Source: Bacteroidaceae bacterium | GTDB lineage: Bacteria; Bacteroidota; Bacteroidia; Bacteroidales; Bacteroidaceae | Length of the DNA: 64,000 nt | Assembly (NCBI GenBank): GCA_017560125.1 | Contig: JAFYOS010000027.1 | Coordinates: forward strand, 34,472-98,471 | Reading direction: 5' to 3' | Part shown: piece by piece, positions 35,745 to 44,287 of the stretch | Layout: every line of letters starts with the position of its first letter | Numbering within the stretch: the first letter of the stretch is position 1 | The notes under the pieces: generated by a model | What the model was told of the DNA's origin: nothing | The model's input: the letters and a program-made list of their open reading frames with translations, nothing else | Databases searched by the model: none | Program-made: the position numbers and the translations under genes

Positions 35745-36806
35745 TTATTTGCGTTTTTTATTGCGCTTTTTCTCTTTCTCTTTTTCGTTCTCCTTGTGTG
35801 CCTTCACAAGTGAATCTATTTTGTTGGGCAACTCCGTTATTGCGGGGTTGTAACTGATGTTCAGCAGCTGTGGGTTCACAATGGCCGAGTAGGGTATGCG
35901 GCTCACGTTGTAGCGCTTGATGAGCGGGTTGTTCCACGCCTTGATGTCGCACACGTGGTCGCCGGGAATGGAGTCGGCGTCGATGGTGCCTCGCCATGCG
36001 GCGGTGTCGTAGTCGAGCGATATGTTCAGGAATGCGAGCTCATCGTCTTTGTACAGGCTGTCGAGCGCCGTCACCTGTTTCAGGTGCTCCACCGACAGTG
36101 AATCCCACGATGCCCAGAAATTTATTATAAGGAATTTCTCCTTGTATGTGGCGTTTGTTACCTCGCGGTTGCCCTTGACGGTGAATTTGAACGCGGGCAG
36201 GGCGGTGTATAGCACATTGCTTCTCGAACGGCTCTCCTCTTGCTCCTCTTTGAAGTCGATTACATAGTCGTTATCCATCAATCGGCCGCCAAATTTGTTC
36301 AATATATTGAATATGTCGCGTCTTTGCGGCTCTTTGCACTCGATGATGTATTGTCTCCACAGGGCTATTCCTATTTCGTTCAAGGGCTCGCGGGTTACAA
36401 AACTTTCTATCTCCTTGGCTTTTTCGTGTGCCGTTTTGTTGCTCAACAGGGTTCTCATGCTGTCGTACACGGCCTGCATTGCACTGCTACTTGTGACGGT
36501 GTATTCGTCGCCCTCTTGTACTATGGCTGCTGTGGCGTCGGGCTCGACGTATAGCAGTATGGGCTTCGACGAGGGTATGAGCAGATTGGCCGGGAAGAGC
36601 GTGTCGGTTGCTATCTCGTGCTCAAAGAAGCCCTGCTCGTCGGTGACGATGGTGTCCATCTGCTCGTATCGTCTGTCCAATCCATATAAATATATGGTGT
36701 CGTTGGCGTTGCTTGTTGTGCCGGACAGGCGATAGACCTTGACGTCGCCGGTGCATGCCACCAAGCCCATGAGCAGCATCAGTGCTATGTAGAGGGTGTG
36801 CTTCAT
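35745..36806 (-). CDS. TlpA/DUF4369-like lipoprotein with no CxxC
   Basis: A 353-residue lipoprotein (MKHTLYIALMLLMGLVAC; Cys18). An N-terminal DUF4369-like beta domain (about 25-120, GTTSNANDTIYLYGLD) is followed by a helical linker and a thioredoxin-fold domain from about 200. At the position of the redox motif it reads INFWASWDSLSVEHL, so the WCxxC pair is replaced by Trp-Asp-Ser-Leu-Ser and no disulfide chemistry is possible. The C terminus is a highly charged Lys/Glu/Arg tail. Its start overlaps the typA stop by 4 bases. Function unknown; a binding rather than redox role is inferred. Confidence 0.8.
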   Translation of the reverse strand: MKHTLYIALMLLMGLVACTGDVKVYRLSGTTSNANDTIYLYGLDRRYEQMDTIVTDEQGFFEHEIATDTLFPANLLIPSSKPILLYVEPDATAAIVQEGDEYTVTSSSAMQAVYDSMRTLLSNKTAHEKAKEIESFVTREPLNEIGIALWRQYIIECKEPQRRDIFNILNKFGGRLMDNDYVIDFKEEQEESRSRSNVLYTALPAFKFTVKGNREVTNATYKEKFLIINFWASWDSLSVEHLKQVTALDSLYKDDELAFLNISLDYDTAAWRGTIDADSIPGDHVCDIKAWNNPLIKRYNVSRIPYSAIVNPQLLNISYNPAITELPNKIDSLVKAHKENEKEKEKKRNKKRK

Positions 36807-38599
36807 GCCTTGTTTGCTCTTTTGCGTTCAATTTCGTCGAGGATAATCTTGCGCATACGCATCGACTTGGGGGTAACCTCTACGTACTCGTCTTCCTTGA
36901 TGTACTCGAGTGCCTCTTCGAGCGAGAATACGATGGGGGGTACGATGCGTACTTTGTCGTCGGAGCCGCTGGCGCGCATGTTGGTCAGCTTCTTGCTCTT
37001 GGTTACGTTTATCACAAGGTCGTTGTCGTGTACATGCTCGCCTACTACCTGGCCTGCATATACATCGTCCTGCGGATTGATGAAGAACTTGCCGCGCTCC
37101 TGCAATTTGTCTATCGCATAGGCAAAGGCTGTTCCGCTCTCCATGGCTACCATCGAGCCGTTCACGCGGCGCTCAATGTCGCCCTTGTAGGGCTGGTACT
37201 CCTTGAAACGGTGTGCCATGATGGCTTCGCCGGCCGATGCGGTGAGTATGTTTGTTCTCAGACCGATGATACCACGCGAGGGGATAAGGAATTCTATGTT
37301 CACACGGTCGCCTTGCGCCTCCATAGATGTCATTTCGCCCTTGCGGCGTGTGATCATGTCAATCATTTTGCTCGAGTAGTCTGACGGTACGTTTATGGTG
37401 AGCTCCTCGATGGGCTCGCAGCGCTCGCCGTTAATCTCCTTGTAGATAACCTGGGGCTGACCTACCTGCAATTCGTATCCTTCGCGACGCATGGTCTCTA
37501 TGAGCACCGACAGGTGGAGCACGCCACGTCCGAATACGGTCCAGCTATCCTCCTCGGGCGATTTGTTCACGCGAAGGGCAAGGTTCTTGTCGAGCTCCTT
37601 GTCCAAGCGCTCCTGTATGTGACGCGATGTAACAAATTTACCCTCCTTACCGAAGAACGGTGAATCGTTTATGGTGAAGAGCATGCTCATTGTGGGCTCG
37701 TCGATGCTGATGGGGGGAAGCGCTTCGGGGTTCTCGAAATCGCAGATGGTGTCGCCAATCTCGAATTTCTCGAGTCCTACAATGGCACAGATGTCGCCAC
37801 AGCCTACCTTGTCGGTGCGCTTGCGGCCCAAGCCTTCGAATGTGTGAAGCTCCTTGATCTTTACCTTTGTCTGCTCGCCGTTGCGGTTAACGAGTGTGGC
37901 GTTGCTGCCCTCGGTGAGCTCGCCGCGATGTACTCGGCCTATGGCAATACGGCCTGTGTAGGGCGAGTAGTCGAGCGATGTGATGAGCATCTGGGGAGTA
38001 CCCTCGTTCTTTTCGGGAGCGGGGATGTGCTCAATGATGGCGTCGAGCAAGGGGATGAGGTTGTCGGTCTGGTTGCGCCAGTCGGTGCTCATCCAGTTGT
38101 TCTTGGCCGAACCGAAGATGACGGGGAAATCGAGCTGTTCCTCGTTTGCATCGAGCGAGAACATCAGGTCGAAGACCATTTCGTGTACCTCGTCGGGGCG
38201 GCAGTTGGGCTTATCGACCTTGTTCACCACCACGATGGGCTTCAGACCAATCTCCAATGCCTTCTGCAATACGAAGCGTGTCTGTGGCATGGGGCCTTCG
38301 AAGGCATCTACAAGCAGCAGACAGCCGTCGGCCATGTTCAGCACGCGCTCCACCTCGCCTCCGAAGTCGGAGTGTCCCGGGGTATCAATGATGTTTATCT
38401 TTGTGTTTTTATATCTGATGGATACATTCTTCGAGAGAATGGTTATACCACGTTCGCGCTCAAGGTCGTTGTTGTCGAGTGTGAGTGCGTCGTTGTCCTG
38501 CTCTTTCAACAGATTGCCTGCAAGCATCAGCTTGTCAACCAATGTAGTCTTGCCGTGATCGACGTGGGCGATGATGGCAATATTTCTAATATCCTGCAT
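36803..38599 (-). CDS. typA: Ribosome-associated GTPase TypA/BipA
   Basis: A 598-residue translational GTPase starting MQDIRNIAIIAHVDHGKTTL (G1). G2/G3 appear as RERGITI and DTPGHSDFGGEV, and G4 as NKVDKP. EF-G-like domains II, III and V and the BipA-specific C-terminal domain follow. It acts in 50S assembly and stress adaptation. It is the first gene of a coupled unit with the thioredoxin-like lipoprotein and comM. Confidence 0.97.
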   Translation of the reverse strand: MQDIRNIAIIAHVDHGKTTLVDKLMLAGNLLKEQDNDALTLDNNDLERERGITILSKNVSIRYKNTKINIIDTPGHSDFGGEVERVLNMADGCLLLVDAFEGPMPQTRFVLQKALEIGLKPIVVVNKVDKPNCRPDEVHEMVFDLMFSLDANEEQLDFPVIFGSAKNNWMSTDWRNQTDNLIPLLDAIIEHIPAPEKNEGTPQMLITSLDYSPYTGRIAIGRVHRGELTEGSNATLVNRNGEQTKVKIKELHTFEGLGRKRTDKVGCGDICAIVGLEKFEIGDTICDFENPEALPPISIDEPTMSMLFTINDSPFFGKEGKFVTSRHIQERLDKELDKNLALRVNKSPEEDSWTVFGRGVLHLSVLIETMRREGYELQVGQPQVIYKEINGERCEPIEELTINVPSDYSSKMIDMITRRKGEMTSMEAQGDRVNIEFLIPSRGIIGLRTNILTASAGEAIMAHRFKEYQPYKGDIERRVNGSMVAMESGTAFAYAIDKLQERGKFFINPQDDVYAGQVVGEHVHDNDLVINVTKSKKLTNMRASGSDDKVRIVPPIVFSLEEALEYIKEDEYVEVTPKSMRMRKIILDEIERKRANKA

Positions 38600-38649
38600 A
38601 TATGATAATGTGATTTTGGCAGCATGGCTGCTGTTTAGCTTTTCGGCTG

Positions 38650-38657
38650 CAAAGGTA
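38650..38657 (-). promoter_or_regulatory. Putative -7 element for typA
   Basis: TACCTTTG on the minus strand, 50 bases before the typA start. No TTG at the -33 distance. Confidence 0.5.
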
Positions 38658-38752
38658 CAACAAAATATCGAATTTTTCTCCTAATTTATATACGAGCTAC
38701 AATAAAATAGAGCTGTTTTTTATTATTTTTGTATAAAAAGAGCGTCATGTGG

Positions 38753-38782
38753 TTGTTATTCCAAAAAATATGCTTACCTTTG
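38753..38782 (+). promoter_or_regulatory. Promoter for rpsO
   Basis: TTG at 38753-38755, a 19-base spacer and TACCTTTG at 38775-38782. It lies inside the spurious N-terminal extension of rpsO and so fixes the true start downstream. Confidence 0.85.
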
Positions 38783-38824
38783 CGCCGCTTAATAAATGTT
38801 ATACATATAAAAAAACAAATGTCT

Positions 38825-39094
38825 ATGTACTTAGATGCAGCTAAAAAACAAGAGATCTTTGGTACTTACGGAAAGTCTAACACTGATACTGGTTCAGCAG
38901 AGAGCCAGATAGCTTTGTTTTCATACCGTATTGCCCGTTTGACGGAACACCTCAAAGCTAACCGTAAAGATTATAGCACACAGAGAGCTTTGACTATGTT
39001 GGTTGGTAAACGTCGTTCACTCCTTAAATACCTCAAGGAGCGTGACATCGAGCGTTACCGTGCTATCATTGCAAAATTGGGCTTGCGTCGATAA
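38825..39094 (+). CDS. rpsO: 30S ribosomal protein S15
   Basis: An 89-residue protein, exactly the family length, starting MYLDAAKKQEIFGTYGKS, with the core signature TEHLKANRKDYSTQRALTML. It binds the 16S central domain and bridge B4. An ATG two codons earlier (38819) is possible; anything further upstream would run into the promoter. Followed by a strong terminator. Confidence 0.97.
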   Translation: MYLDAAKKQEIFGTYGKSNTDTGSAESQIALFSYRIARLTEHLKANRKDYSTQRALTMLVGKRRSLLKYLKERDIERYRAIIAKLGLRR

Positions 39095-39114
39095 TTCGCG
39101 CAGCTGCAAAAGAC

Positions 39115-39151
39115 AAAATCCGCTTAATTCGTTTAAGCGGATTTTTTTTTT
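39115..39151 (+). terminator. Intrinsic terminator after rpsO
   Basis: A perfect 13-base-pair stem (AAAATCCGCTTAA and complement) with loop TTCGT, followed by a long T-run. Confidence 0.95.
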
Positions 39152-39195
39152 GTTCAATATCTTCGGTGTAATATTTTTTTGTAACATATATTTCT

Positions 39196-39203
39196 TACCT
39201 TTG
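39196..39203 (+). promoter_or_regulatory. -7 element for the GH27 gene
   Basis: TACCTTTG, 54 bases before the start codon. A TTG lies 14 bases upstream, too close for a standard -33 element, so only the -7 box is supported. Confidence 0.55.
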
Positions 39204-39257
39204 CAATACGAAGGATGATTTTCCCCCGTTGCAAAAAATAAAACTAACAATAAAACT

Positions 39258-40904
39258 ATGAAACAATTAACCAATCTATTTGCGATTGCGGCGCTGGCTA
39301 TAGCAGCCTTGTTGCCACAGCAGTCGATGGCACAGGAGAAGAAGGCAGTGGCTCCTGATTATTCAAAGTATATTTTAACCCCTCCCGCGCCCAATACACC
39401 CCGCATCAACAGCGCGCGCGTGTTCGGCGTTCGTCCCAAATCGGAGTTCCGCTATACAATTGCGGCTACAGGTATCCGTCCCATGACATTTTCGGCTGAG
39501 GGTCTGCCCAAAGGTCTCAAGCTCGACGAGAATACAGGTATCATCACCGGTGTGCTCAAGAAAGAGGGCACATACAATGTAACCCTTCGCGCCAAAAACA
39601 GCTTGGGCGAGGCCGAGCGCGACCTTCGCATCGTTGTTGGCGAGGATATTCTGCTCACTCCCCCTATGGGATGGAACAGCTGGAACTGCTGGGGCAAGAG
39701 CGTGAGTCAGGAGAAGGTGCTCAGCTCGGCCAAGGCAATGGTCGATAAGGGCCTTGCCAATTACGGCTATACATTCATCAATATAGATGATGGATGGCAG
39801 GGCATCCGCGGCGGTAAATACAATGCAATACAGCCCAACAAGAAATTCGAGAACATCAAAGGCCTTGTCGATACTATTCACGGCATGGGCCTCAAGGCAG
39901 GTATCTATTCGGCTCCCTGGGTGTGCACATATCTTGGCCACATTGGTACTCAGTGCGATAACCCCGAGGGTAAATACGACTGGATAGAGAAGGGCGTGTG
40001 CGACGAAAATTACCGCCTCGAGGACAAAGAGGGTAAGCTCCACAGCGGCTATTTCCGCTATCATGGTGCCTATTCGTTTGCCGAGCAGGATGCGAAGCAG
40101 TGGGCCGAGTGGGGTATCGACTACCTGAAGTACGATTGGAACCCCAACGACTATTACTATACCAAGGAGATGGCCGATGCATTGCGCGCTACAGGTCGCG
40201 ACATAGCCCTCAGCATCTCGGGCTCCGACCCCTTTGCGATGGCATACACATGGCCCAAGCTCACACAGTGCTGGCGCACCACCGATGATATCTTCGATAC
40301 ATGGAGCAGCATCGTACGCATCGGTTTCGGCCCCCAAGATCGTTGGCCTGCATTCAGCGGCCCCGGCCATTGGGCAGACGCCGATATGCTTGTTGTAGGT
40401 ATGGTAGGATGGGGCCCCAACCTCCACTACACACGCCTTACACCCGACGAGCAATATACCCACATCTCGCTCTGGGCGCTCTTCTCGTCACCCTTCCTCA
40501 TTGGTTGCGATATTGCACAGATGGACGATTTCACACTGAGCCTCCTTTGCAACTACGAGGTTAACGACATTTGCCAGGATCCCTTGGGCATGCGTGGCGT
40601 TCCCTATTTCCGTGGCGACGGTTATGTGGTGTATGTGAAGATTCTCGAAAATGGCAACCTTGCAGTCGGCCTCTTTAATACCTCTACCGAGCCCAAGAAG
40701 ATTGGTTTCACACCCCGTACACTCGGCTTGTGGAGCAAGAAGATAACCGTGCGCGACGTATGGCGCCAGAAGGATGTAGCCGAGATTGGCCCCCGCGACC
40801 GCTACGAAGAGGAGGTTGCTCCCCATGGATGCTCTTTGCTCATCGTTTCGCCTCCCAATACCGAGGAGAAAATTGTTGATAAACCCTATGTGATAAAAAG
40901 ATAA
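39258..40904 (+). CDS. GH27 alpha-galactosidase with N-terminal Ig-like domain
   Basis: A 548-residue exported protein; signal peptide about 1-25 (LLPQQSMAQ). Residues about 55-125 form a putative Ig-like (He_PIG) domain, IRPMTFSAEGLPKGLKLDENTG. The GH27 barrel starts at LTPPMGWNSWNCWG, with the nucleophile Asp293 in YLKYDWN and acid/base Asp344 in WRTTDDI, and ends in a C-terminal beta domain. It should hydrolyse alpha-1,6-galactosides or alpha-galactosyl caps; the exact substrate is unknown. It is monocistronic and not beside SusC/D genes. Confidence 0.93.
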   Translation: MKQLTNLFAIAALAIAALLPQQSMAQEKKAVAPDYSKYILTPPAPNTPRINSARVFGVRPKSEFRYTIAATGIRPMTFSAEGLPKGLKLDENTGIITGVLKKEGTYNVTLRAKNSLGEAERDLRIVVGEDILLTPPMGWNSWNCWGKSVSQEKVLSSAKAMVDKGLANYGYTFINIDDGWQGIRGGKYNAIQPNKKFENIKGLVDTIHGMGLKAGIYSAPWVCTYLGHIGTQCDNPEGKYDWIEKGVCDENYRLEDKEGKLHSGYFRYHGAYSFAEQDAKQWAEWGIDYLKYDWNPNDYYYTKEMADALRATGRDIALSISGSDPFAMAYTWPKLTQCWRTTDDIFDTWSSIVRIGFGPQDRWPAFSGPGHWADADMLVVGMVGWGPNLHYTRLTPDEQYTHISLWALFSSPFLIGCDIAQMDDFTLSLLCNYEVNDICQDPLGMRGVPYFRGDGYVVYVKILENGNLAVGLFNTSTEPKKIGFTPRTLGLWSKKITVRDVWRQKDVAEIGPRDRYEEEVAPHGCSLLIVSPPNTEEKIVDKPYVIKR

Positions 40905-40922
40905 TCCCTAACCGTATATAAA

Positions 40923-40955
40923 CACGAGAGGCGCCCATAATGGGCGCCTCTCGTG
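40923..40955. terminator. Hairpin between converging GH27 and AAA+ genes
   Basis: A perfect 15-base-pair stem (CACGAGAGGCGCCCA and complement) with loop TAA. On the minus strand it is followed by TTTATAT; on the plus strand no T-run is present. Confidence 0.75.
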
Positions 40956-40963
40956 CTATATGG

Positions 40964-43651
40964 CTAAACGGCGAATCCTATTTTCGGCCTCGAAATGTCA
41001 ATCGTCGGAGTGTAGGCGAATTTTTCGAGCCCACGCTCCACATCGCATTTTTTGATAACGGTCAGAGCTTCGCGGTCGATTATATTTCCCTCGGTCATCA
41101 GCCTCATGCTCATCGACGGCAATATGCCCGCCTGTATAAGCTGTGTGGCCCATCGCGCGTTGCTGAACTGGCTGTCCTTGTGTGCAAGGGTGCTTGCGAT
41201 GCCCTCACGCAGGCACTCGGCGGCATCGTCGTTCAGTTGGTAATCCTGCTTGGTCAGTATGCCTGTGGCAATCTGCATCAGCTCTTCGGCCGAGTAGTCG
41301 TCGAAGTGCAGTTTGAAGGGGAAACGGCCGCTGAGCCCCTGGTTGATTTCCATCATGCGGTTAATCTCCTTCTCGTACCCGGCGAATATGATGAGCATAT
41401 CGGGGTTGGGCTGTGCAAGCACCGTGAGTAGCGCGTCTATCACGTGCGCACCGAAATCCTTGCGGTCGTCGGCGTTGTCGCACAATGTATAGGCCTCGTC
41501 GATGAAGAGCACGTTGCCGCGTGCCATTTCCAATGTGGTCTGCATGTTGCGCTCGGTTTCTCCTATGTAGCGTCCCACCAGCTTGGAGCGCTCGGTGATG
41601 ATGACATCGCCCTTCGACAGCACTCCCAGTGAGTGAAAAATGGCTCCTATTTTTCGGGCAACCGTCGATTTGCCCGTGCCGGGGTTCCCCGTGAAGAGCA
41701 TGTGGTGGCTGCCGGGAGCGCTCACGCTCAGCCCGTGGCTGCGGCGCATGTTCTCAATCTTCATGTTGTAGAACATGGTGTTCAGGTGCTGCTTCAGGTT
41801 GCGCAGTCCTGTCATGGCGTTGAGCTCGCTCATGCTTTTATCGAACTGCGAGTGTGCGTTGTCGCTGAAATCGATGTCCAAATCCCCGGGCTCCACCATG
41901 CTCACCGCTGCAAATCCCTGCTTCTCGCTTGTCGGCATATTTAATATGCGCTCGCAGATGCGTGGATATATTTTCTCCTTGAAGATTTTCTCCAAATCCT
42001 TCTTGCGCCATCGCATGCCGTCGCCCTTCTCGCGTGCCGCGGTCATGAATGCCACCAATTGCTTTTTGCACTCGCCCTCCACGAAGAAATCGTTGGTCTC
42101 TAATATTTTGCGCATGCAGTGTATCTGCTCACACAGCGAGTAGTTCTCCTGCTTTATAATCTTCTTTTCTGCAAATATGCTTTGCATCACAGGCGACGAT
42201 TCAATGACGGCGGTGCACTCCGATTCGCTGCCGCAAAGGAGCAGGCAGTTGTGCTCTTCCTCCTGTATCCACTTGCCTATTTTTTCTATCACAATCTGGC
42301 CGGTGGATGTCAGCAGGGCGCCGATGTTGTGCAATACCATTGTGCGGTACGAGCACTCGCCGATGAACGATTTTACCTCCTCCAGCGGGTCGGTGCTGTA
42401 GCGCTGCTCGGTCAGGCTGTTGCAGTCGGCTATTTTGTACTGGTAGTTCGGGGTTGCCAATGGCACAAAGGCCTTCAGGAAGCCCTCTTCCATGCACTCT
42501 GTGCAGTAGTTGGCCGAGGTTGAAATGCCTTTTAGCGAATATTTTTCTCTCATGTCGTTGAGCACAATGCTCTTCAGTTTTGCGATGACCTCGCGTTTGC
42601 AGCCGTTGAGCCCCGGCAGTATGGCCAGTCTTCTCCATCGGTCGGCCTTGCAGCCTGTGAGCAGGTGCTTCATGTACAGATAATCGTCGCTGTTGGGGAG
42701 TACTCTTTCCGGTTGGATGGGCATGAAGGTCTCGCCGTCGTAGCGAACCATGGCCTTGTAGGTCGGCTCCCCGTTCTGCAAGCAATATATCCAATATGTG
42801 CCTGCAGTCCATATCATGTCCGAGGTGATGTCCTGTTTGATGCTTTTGCGACCTCTGAAGCTTGCATCGAAGCCGGTAAGCATTGGCTGGTAGTCGTTGC
42901 CGGTGCAGTGGAATGTGAATTCGTTGTCATCGCCGGGCTTTTTGTCGAGCTTTATGGTCATCACGATTTTCTCGACGATGTCGCCCTCGCGCATGCGCTC
43001 CGTTCTGTGCAGTGCAATCTCGTTGATGGTGCATTTTTCCATGCTCTCGCCATGTTGCAGCAGCGACAGATTGAAGCGTATGCTGTCGCCCATGGTGATG
43101 TATGAGGCGCCGGACTTCTCGTGTGCTCCGCATATGAGCATGAAGTGTTTGCCATACTCCCAATGCGAACATTTGATGTTGTCGATGTTTATGAATTCCT
43201 CCTGCTCGTATGTCTGCTTCCATATGGGCTCGCCTACGCCCTCGCGATAGATGGCTACCATCATGTGCTTTGTGAGGTGGGTGCAGTTGTATTCATAAAG
43301 ACCGAAGCTCACTTCCATGGTTTTGTCCTGGAAGCCGCCCTGTATGTAAAAGCTGTTGTTCCCGGTGGAAATCTCTCTCGCTGGCTCGCCGCTGATGGTG
43401 ACCTTTATCTCGTTGTCGATGTAATACCTGCGCTCTCTTTTCAGCTTGGGTATTTTGTAGCAAACCCCTTGCGAACGATAATCTACGAATTCGAATTCGT
43501 CGTCGTCGGGGGGTGTGCTTGTCGGGGTGAATACTTTGTTTTTCTCATTTTTGAGGTTTTCGCCTTCCTCGCTCAGCAGGTCGAAGAATTCCTCGAAATC
43601 GTCAATGCTGTCGAAGTCGTCCAATGAATTATATTTTTTTGTTGTGTCCAT
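40964..43651 (-). CDS. Large AAA+ ATPase with CbxX/CfxQ-type C-terminal domain
   Basis: An 895-residue protein with no signal peptide, so cytoplasmic. Residues about 1-60 are acidic and low-complexity. About 65-330 is beta-rich (ERRYYIDNEIKVTISGEP) and matches nothing I know. About 350-560 looks like a degenerate AAA module with no Walker A. About 620-860 is a clear CbxX/CfxQ AAA+ domain: Walker A TGNPGTGKST (about 655), Walker B NVLFIDEAY (about 715), then a sensor segment IIFAGYEKEINRMM and GLSGRFPFKL. Such domains act as protein-remodelling hexamers (rubisco activase, EccA, SpoVK). No partner gene is adjacent. Its 636-base upstream region is non-coding. Function unknown. Confidence 0.75.
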   Translation of the reverse strand: MDTTKKYNSLDDFDSIDDFEEFFDLLSEEGENLKNEKNKVFTPTSTPPDDDEFEFVDYRSQGVCYKIPKLKRERRYYIDNEIKVTISGEPAREISTGNNSFYIQGGFQDKTMEVSFGLYEYNCTHLTKHMMVAIYREGVGEPIWKQTYEQEEFINIDNIKCSHWEYGKHFMLICGAHEKSGASYITMGDSIRFNLSLLQHGESMEKCTINEIALHRTERMREGDIVEKIVMTIKLDKKPGDDNEFTFHCTGNDYQPMLTGFDASFRGRKSIKQDITSDMIWTAGTYWIYCLQNGEPTYKAMVRYDGETFMPIQPERVLPNSDDYLYMKHLLTGCKADRWRRLAILPGLNGCKREVIAKLKSIVLNDMREKYSLKGISTSANYCTECMEEGFLKAFVPLATPNYQYKIADCNSLTEQRYSTDPLEEVKSFIGECSYRTMVLHNIGALLTSTGQIVIEKIGKWIQEEEHNCLLLCGSESECTAVIESSPVMQSIFAEKKIIKQENYSLCEQIHCMRKILETNDFFVEGECKKQLVAFMTAAREKGDGMRWRKKDLEKIFKEKIYPRICERILNMPTSEKQGFAAVSMVEPGDLDIDFSDNAHSQFDKSMSELNAMTGLRNLKQHLNTMFYNMKIENMRRSHGLSVSAPGSHHMLFTGNPGTGKSTVARKIGAIFHSLGVLSKGDVIITERSKLVGRYIGETERNMQTTLEMARGNVLFIDEAYTLCDNADDRKDFGAHVIDALLTVLAQPNPDMLIIFAGYEKEINRMMEINQGLSGRFPFKLHFDDYSAEELMQIATGILTKQDYQLNDDAAECLREGIASTLAHKDSQFSNARWATQLIQAGILPSMSMRLMTEGNIIDREALTVIKKCDVERGLEKFAYTPTIDISRPKIGFAV

Positions 43652-43933
43652 AGCTTACGAATATTAAAAGTGAAACAAAAGGGGATGATGATGCTTGCGA
43701 ACATGGCATGTGCATGATGTTCGCAGTTGCAAATTACTTCGGAGCCTATACTCCGGGTCGTTTGTGTCTTGTCTATTAGAGCTCTAAACTGTGTGGAACA
43801 AACCACTTCCACGCCCGGTGTGCTGCTGCGTGCGAAGCGTTGTCGAGTGACAGTGATTGTAGTTCGGCCTTGTGTGTCTGTCTGCATGCCTGTGGCTTGC
43901 AGTGGCCGCGCGCTTGGATGTTTGTCGCTCTTG

Positions 43934-43985
43934 GGATTAGTGGCAGACAAAAAATGAAACCATTATTATTGGTTTCAACTAATCC
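43934..43985. other. Compound stem-loop upstream of the AAA+ gene
   Basis: GGATTAGT (43934-43941) pairs with ACTAATCC (43978-43985), enclosing a second perfect stem TGAAACCA/TGGTTTCA (43955-43962, 43970-43977) with a 7-base loop. The left outer arm can alternatively be covered by a TTTGTC/GACAAA stem (43921-43926, 43946-43951), so two exclusive structures are possible. Confidence 0.5.
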
Positions 43986-44010
43986 GACCCCATGAACATG
44001 GATTACATGA

Positions 44011-44166
44011 ATCCCCTGTTTGTCGGAGGGTGTCCAACAATTCAAAGAATGGTTACACGCATTCAATCAACATTGGAGCTATTGCCCCGATGCCGATGCT
44101 GCACGATTTACCTTCTTTGAATTACCGGTCATAAACTATGAGAATTTTTTAGCTAAATCTAACTGA
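44011..44166 (+). pseudogene. Orphan C-terminal coding fragment
   Basis: After a TGA at 44008 the frame is open for 51 codons to a TGA at 44164. It reads like real protein in its second half (VQQFKEWLHAFNQHWSYC, then FTFFELPVINYENFLAKSN) but has no ATG or GTG start, only a TTG at 44020, and nothing recognisable upstream in any frame. It may be the tail of a lost mobile-element gene; I cannot name the family. Confidence 0.4.
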
Positions 44167-44194
44167 TTTTTGTAATTGCCCATTGTGGACGTTG

Positions 44195-44202
44195 CAAATG
44201 TA
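44195..44202 (-). promoter_or_regulatory. Minus-strand -7-like box far upstream of the AAA+ gene
   Basis: TACATTTG on the minus strand. If used, the AAA+ transcript would carry a leader of more than 500 bases containing the stem-loops described. No TTG at the -33 distance. Confidence 0.3.
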
Positions 44203-44287
44203 ATATCGTTTTTTGAAATAAAAAACGATTAAATCTATTTTAACGAATAAAAACATTCTTTCATATTAGTCGATTGGCGGTTTGTGG

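Larger units (their letters stand above)
43652..44287. other. 636-base intergenic stretch with stem-loops and a gene fragment
   Basis: No intact gene is found here on either strand. The stretch holds several dyads: GCGAACAT/ATGTTCGC (about 43695-43725), CGGAG/CTCCG (about 43740-43755), the palindrome TTAGAGCTCTAA (43776-43787), a compound stem-loop (43934-43985) and an AT-rich 10-base-pair hairpin (44205-44229). A minus-strand TACATTTG (-7 like) at 44195-44202 could start a long leader for the AAA+ gene. A protein-like fragment is at 44011-44166. This composition suggests a decayed insertion. Confidence 0.6.

Noticed and set aside
38729-38824. N-terminal extension of rpsO
   Set aside because: It contains the rpsO promoter (38753-38782); S15 is 89 residues from 38825.
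43727-43957. 76-codon plus-strand ORF upstream of the AAA+ gene
   Set aside because: Composition is Val/Cys-rich without structure-like pattern, and it covers the dyads; not supported as a gene.
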